Part shown: piece after piece, positions 60,332 through 64,000 of the stretch | Layout of the letters: every line of letters starts with the position of its first letter | Numbering within the stretch: position 1 is the first letter of the stretch | Source of the DNA: Neoceratodus forsteri | Lineage: Eukaryota; Chordata; Ceratodontiformes; Ceratodontidae | Assembly (NCBI GenBank): GCA_016271365.2 | Contig: CM057456.1 | Coordinates: 666,831,501 to 666,895,500, forward strand | DNA length: 64,000 nucleotides | Reading direction: 5' to 3' | Made by a program: the position numbers and the translations under genes | Notes under the pieces: model-generated | Databases searched by the model: none | What the model saw: the letters and a program-made list of their open reading frames with translations, nothing else | What the model was told of the DNA's origin: nothing

Positions 60332-60925
60332 ATTTTATCTGCAAAACAGATAAAGTTCCTTCAAATGTCCTATACATGAATCAGTGGGTATCAAGTCAGT
60401 AACATCACCTACAACACTGTTTGAACATGTATGATGTGTGATGGGGTCCGTACTGAGATGACAGATTGTAATTCAACTCAAATCAGCACCTTGTAAGAAC
60501 AAACAAGCAAACGCAAACTGCCATTTAAATTCAGAGCAATTGCAACAGTGACACAGCTCCAACTGGCACACTATCCCATAGCAGTGTATTGCTACAAGTA
60601 ACAAAACAGTCAATCATTGTTTGTGTGATGGGAGAAAGGGGTCTCCTTACTGCTTTGACAGTTGCCTGTGAAACAGCTGCTCTCTGTCCCTCTAAGTGGG
60701 AGTTTTGAATGTCATCAAAGAACTCCACTGAAGCACAACCTTAGCTAAGCTTTCACACTGAACTGGTTGATTCACTGAGCCAAAATGCTGACAGCTGTAT
60801 GGCAAAAACAGACTGTGCTTGTAGAGTGGATAACTACTGTATTGGCACATACAAAAACACACCAGACAATCATTTGGGATAAAATCTTAATAGATTCAAG
60901 CACAACCATTTCCTATCTCCTTTAA
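60332..60925 (-). repeat. Right inverted arm flanking L1 copy B
   Basis: Reverse complement of 10036-10625 with moderate divergence. The arm ends at CTATCTCCTTTAAG near 60925. Confidence 0.7.
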
Positions 60926-62224
60926 GGTTCCACCATCCAGCATCTGAAGTCTAAAATATTACATCATAATGTGTGGCCAAGTTCGGGACTGCACTGCTAA
61001 AGTATTCCTTAGAGAACTGGACCTTACCACCAAGTGAGATTGCCAAGAGGCACCACTGTAAACAAGTGGCCTATTGTGAAGGACTCCCAGCTGGTGAGGG
61101 ACTCACTATCTAGATGCAGACTTCAAGGGAAGTGCATGAGCATACCCACCCACAGGGCAAGCCCAGAGAGTAAGATTCTGGGTATATGATGTGGGCCGGT
61201 ATGAATGCGTTCATAGAGCCTGATGGCATGGGGGGCAGAAACTGACTTACTGATTGATGACTGCTGAAGGAATGACTGATATGATTGAGAGAGAATGACC
61301 GAATGATAACTGCTGAAAGGAAAGACTGTGATTAACGGGGAGAATGACTGAAAAGGTACTGAAAATATGGACACATATCAAAAGCTGGACTCACGGGTAA
61401 AACTTAACAACATGCAGGAAAACTTGAAAGCTGTATTAACTAAGATTATAGTGATAAATACCAATGAGTAAGGCCAATTGAATTGATAGACTAGGAGTGG
61501 GAACAACATTCTGGCCAGGAAGCCAGGTGTAGGTTTAGGTTTAAGAGGAATGCTGTGCAACTAAGAGGAGATTTGCAAGTGACTTGCTATGTATGACAGA
61601 TAGAAAAGACTAAGACAATACAAGACAAATATATAGAATGACATAGATATGATTTACTGCAGAAACTAGTAAGCACACCAGGAATCAAAACTGAAAAAGG
61701 AAACACAAGTGTTGCATGAGTGCGGCAGAAGTTGGAGACCAAGAGACAAGAAGGAAGCACATCACTACAGTCAAGGAAGATAGAAAGACTACATACTAAA
61801 CTAGTAAGCATCTGAAGGTGCAAACCAAACAGCCAAAAAGTAATGAGGAAAGCATCAGCCCCAAAACAATGAGGAAAGCAGCAGAAAACAGAGAGAGAGA
61901 GAGAGAGAGAGAAAGGGGTAGGGGAAGTCAGAGCCCAAGCAGTCTCTCTGCCAGCTGCCTTTAAAAAGGTCATAAGACTTATTTTTTCCAGCAGGCTTTT
62001 AACTGCTAAATTAATTTTATTACTGTTCTAAATAGAATATATAGATCATTGTAACTTGTTGCTGACTCTCAGTTAATGTATTATCATAAGACTGTTGGTT
62101 TAATAGGTGTATTGTTGTCTTGAATGTACAGCACTCTGAATCCATGGAATAGCGCACTTTTTGAGCCCTGAGATTTATAACTGGCCTACTCCTCTCCACT
62201 CATCATTGTTCTTTGTATGCAGCC
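60926..62224. other. Anonymous sequence
   Basis: No gene is recognised. It contains a (GA)n run at 61889-61914. The minus-strand frames at 61123-61374 and 61587-61973 have no domain, and the second is partly a translation of that run. Confidence 0.4.
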
Positions 62225-63212
62225 ATGGGGTGGCCTTTGCTTCAGCACAGGCAGAACAGAAATTCTGCACTATGGACCTTCAGAGCCGTTACCCAAAAAC
62301 TTCCCCAATATATCTCTGACTGTCTTCTGCTAAATTTGTTAGGAAATCATGCACTGAGAAGTTAGTCCTTTATTTCCTTGAAAGTTCCTAGTGCTAAAGC
62401 ACACTTTGGGAGAGTGGCCATAAGTTTTGTGCTTCCATCCCTATGGAACAAATTGCAAAAATCACTGGAATTGAGCATCCCTGTCAGTCTCACAACCTTT
62501 AAGACATTATATTCCCTTGCTGTTAAGGAACCCTTCAACTGTTTCCTCCACTCCCCCACTCCTAGTCTGACATGGTGTCTGCTGTCTACCCTGTTTTCTG
62601 CATTGCACTGTCCATGTCATAGTCCTCTGGTTTTCTTAATCCTATATTCCTCTCATCTTGTTTCTTTTCTCTTCTGTTTACTCTTCCTTAACCTACCTGA
62701 TTTCTTACCTGTGTTATCCTCTACCACCGTCTCCCATTATGCAGTAGGAGCTTGTACCCGCTTGGTTGAGATCTATCCCCTTGCCTGGTTGTCCTTGCAC
62801 CCCTTGAATTATTGTGGCCCTTACCTTACCCCAGAAACTCTAACTTCCCTTATAGATTTCTCATGATGTCCCCCTCCAAGTCTGAATTCTGTGCCATGGT
62901 TTGTACTAGGCAATGTCGGCAATGATAGGGTTTAATTATCTCATGTTACCATAAACCAGTTACTTTTGTCATTTCCACCAAATACGGTGGTGTACATGTT
63001 ATTTATATCTTGTTAACTCTTCTAACTGCTATAAACACACCTGGGATACTGTTCCAAAAGTGGATCTTATGCTATTGTTTTGAGTGTATTCTTTGTCTGT
63101 ATATTAATGTATTGTAATTACACCTTGTTTGACCCAGGTCCACCTTGCAAATGAGTTTTGTTCAATAGTGTTCACCTGGATAAATAAATATTTTGATTGA
63201 TTGATTGATAGC
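62225..63212 (+). mobile_element. 3' end of an L2-like LINE
   Basis: The translation near 62280-62560 has the C-terminal pattern of L2/CR1-group ORF2: QYISDCLLL, then LKVPSAKAHFGRVAISFVLP, SLWNKLQKSLE and FKTLYSLAVKEPF. A 3' UTR of about 350 bp ends with ATAAATAAATATT and a short (TTGA)n tail at 63193-63211, as usual for the 3' ends of these LINEs. It is 5' truncated, with one frameshift near 62370. Confidence 0.7.
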
Positions 63213-63477
63213 CCCATTTACTGCTTTCTGCTGAATCTATGGTCTTGGCTATATCACTGCCATATGAGACAGGATGCATTGTAGGAACAAGGAATGCAAT
63301 AAACATAGCTCAGATGGAGATCCCCATGGGTCATAAAACTACCAGGCCATAAAGCTAGCAGGCCAATTTAGGAAAAAACTCCTAAAAGCAGACAGAGGGA
63401 AGGACACACTAGAACTTCACACACAAATCAAAACACTCTGCATAACATATGTTTTTGAAAATTCTGGGTGGACTACT

Positions 63478-63615
63478 CCTTTAAGATGAATAAATATCCA
63501 TGGCCAGATGGAGTGCACCCCAGAACGTTGAGGGAGCTAGCATCAGAACTTGCACCGCCATTGTGCAACCTTTATAACAACTGCCTCACATTGTGCGACT
63601 GGCAAACCTATATAA
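63478..63615 (+). pseudogene. CR1-like RT fragment
   Basis: The frame reads MNKYPWPDGVHPRTLRELASEL and APPLCNLYNNCL, the first RT block of CR1-type LINEs (KSPGPDGVHPR...LKELA). Only about 45 codons remain. Confidence 0.65.
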
Positions 63616-63659
63616 CAACTCCCTCAACTACAGCAAAGAATCACTTAAGTGAAGAAACA

Positions 63660-63775
63660 GAAAGACAAAATTTGATTACAGAAAAGGATGCTTTACTCAT
63701 CTAGTCTGCCCAGATGTTTCTTACCTATTCTGCCTCCACAGACCCTATCTGGTTCTGTTGACCCTCTCACCTTCC
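63660..63775 (-). repeat. LINE 3' UTR-like remnant
   Basis: GACAAAATTTGATTACAG...CATCTAGTCTGCCCAG resembles the 3' end region of the minus-strand CR1-type LINE at 51760-51810 (ACAAAATTTACCAGCAG...TATCAAGTCTGC). It is probably the 3' end of another minus-strand copy. Confidence 0.45.
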
Positions 63776-63789
63776 TACCTGCTATTCAG

Positions 63790-64000
63790 AGATGTTGTGA
63801 AATTAAATTTCATTAGCAAAATTGCCATAAAATTGTCACGCTCGCTGCTCAGAACAGTTTGTGAAATTCTACTATTCTGTGAAATTGCAAAATTTTGCCA
63901 GCAGAATTCAGAATTTCACTGGGAAATGCCACATTTCACACAAATGGCAACATTTCAACCAAATTTCACTTTTCTGTGGGCAAAATTTCATATTTTGTGG
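63790..64000. repeat. AAATTTC / GAAATT-rich sequence
   Basis: Short GAAATT and AAATTTC words recur about every 10-20 bp up to the window edge. No coding sequence. It could be the edge of a simple satellite or a MITE. Confidence 0.5.

Noticed and set aside
61587..61973. Minus-strand frame with hydrophobic stretches resembling a membrane protein
   Set aside because: Part of it is the (GA)n run (SLSLSLS), the rest has no domain, and no promoter or splice context is seen.

Overview
This window is eukaryotic repeat DNA, most likely from a large-genome vertebrate. I see no bacterial genes and no convincing host exon chain. It mixes L1, L2-like and CR1-like LINEs, a Gmr1-like Ty3/gypsy LTR family, Tc1/mariner, hAT and Harbinger DNA transposons, tRNA-derived SINEs and a MIR-like core. 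That mix fits an amphibian (caecilian or salamander) best, but the species is inference and I hold it weakly.

Layout. 1-3665 is the 3' part of one L1 (copy A), whose poly-A tail cuts into an L2-like LINE on the minus strand (3667-4893). 4894-10035 is anonymous sequence with two small palindromic elements and a degenerate direct repeat. From 10833 to 60217 the window is essentially ONE nearly full-length L1 (copy B, about 5.5 kb of its own sequence) blown apart by nested insertions. It has a 14-bp target-site duplication (10819-10832 and 60218-60231, two mismatches) and a 3' poly-A, and its reading frame resumes across the large gaps. The insertions are: a repeat block with ~298-bp tandem units (about 12450-14337); a Tc1 element (15593-17393) carrying a MIR-like SINE core; a giant 20.4-kb hAT element (17486-37885, 8-bp duplication); and a tandem LTR-internal-LTR-internal-LTR array of a Gmr1-like element (40238-60066). 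Each of the two large insertions is itself a host: the hAT carries its transposase gene, a second BED-finger gene, a Harbinger region with two Myb/SANT-like genes plus a transposase, a foldback palindrome and two minisatellites; the LTR array carries a MITE, a tRNA-derived SINE and a full-length CR1-type LINE with tandem 5' repeats.

The L1 itself sits between two ~590-bp inverted arms (10036-10625 and 60332-60925). To the right are anonymous sequence, the 3' end of another L2-like LINE (62225-63212), a CR1 fragment (63478-63615) and AAATTTC-rich sequence to the window edge.

How the genes relate. All coding regions are mobile-element genes and nearly all are broken by stops or frameshifts. 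The most notable units are: the Gmr1-like pol, in which integrase lies upstream of reverse transcriptase in one reading frame, with a Gag resembling the SCAN-domain ancestor; the Harbinger region, with a divergent pair of Myb/SANT-like genes and a spliced transposase gene, each with a visible promoter or splice signals; and the hAT, where a free BED finger with proline-rich and glutamine-rich segments sits at the opposite end from the BED-containing transposase. These are sequence-reading conclusions; no database search was possible.
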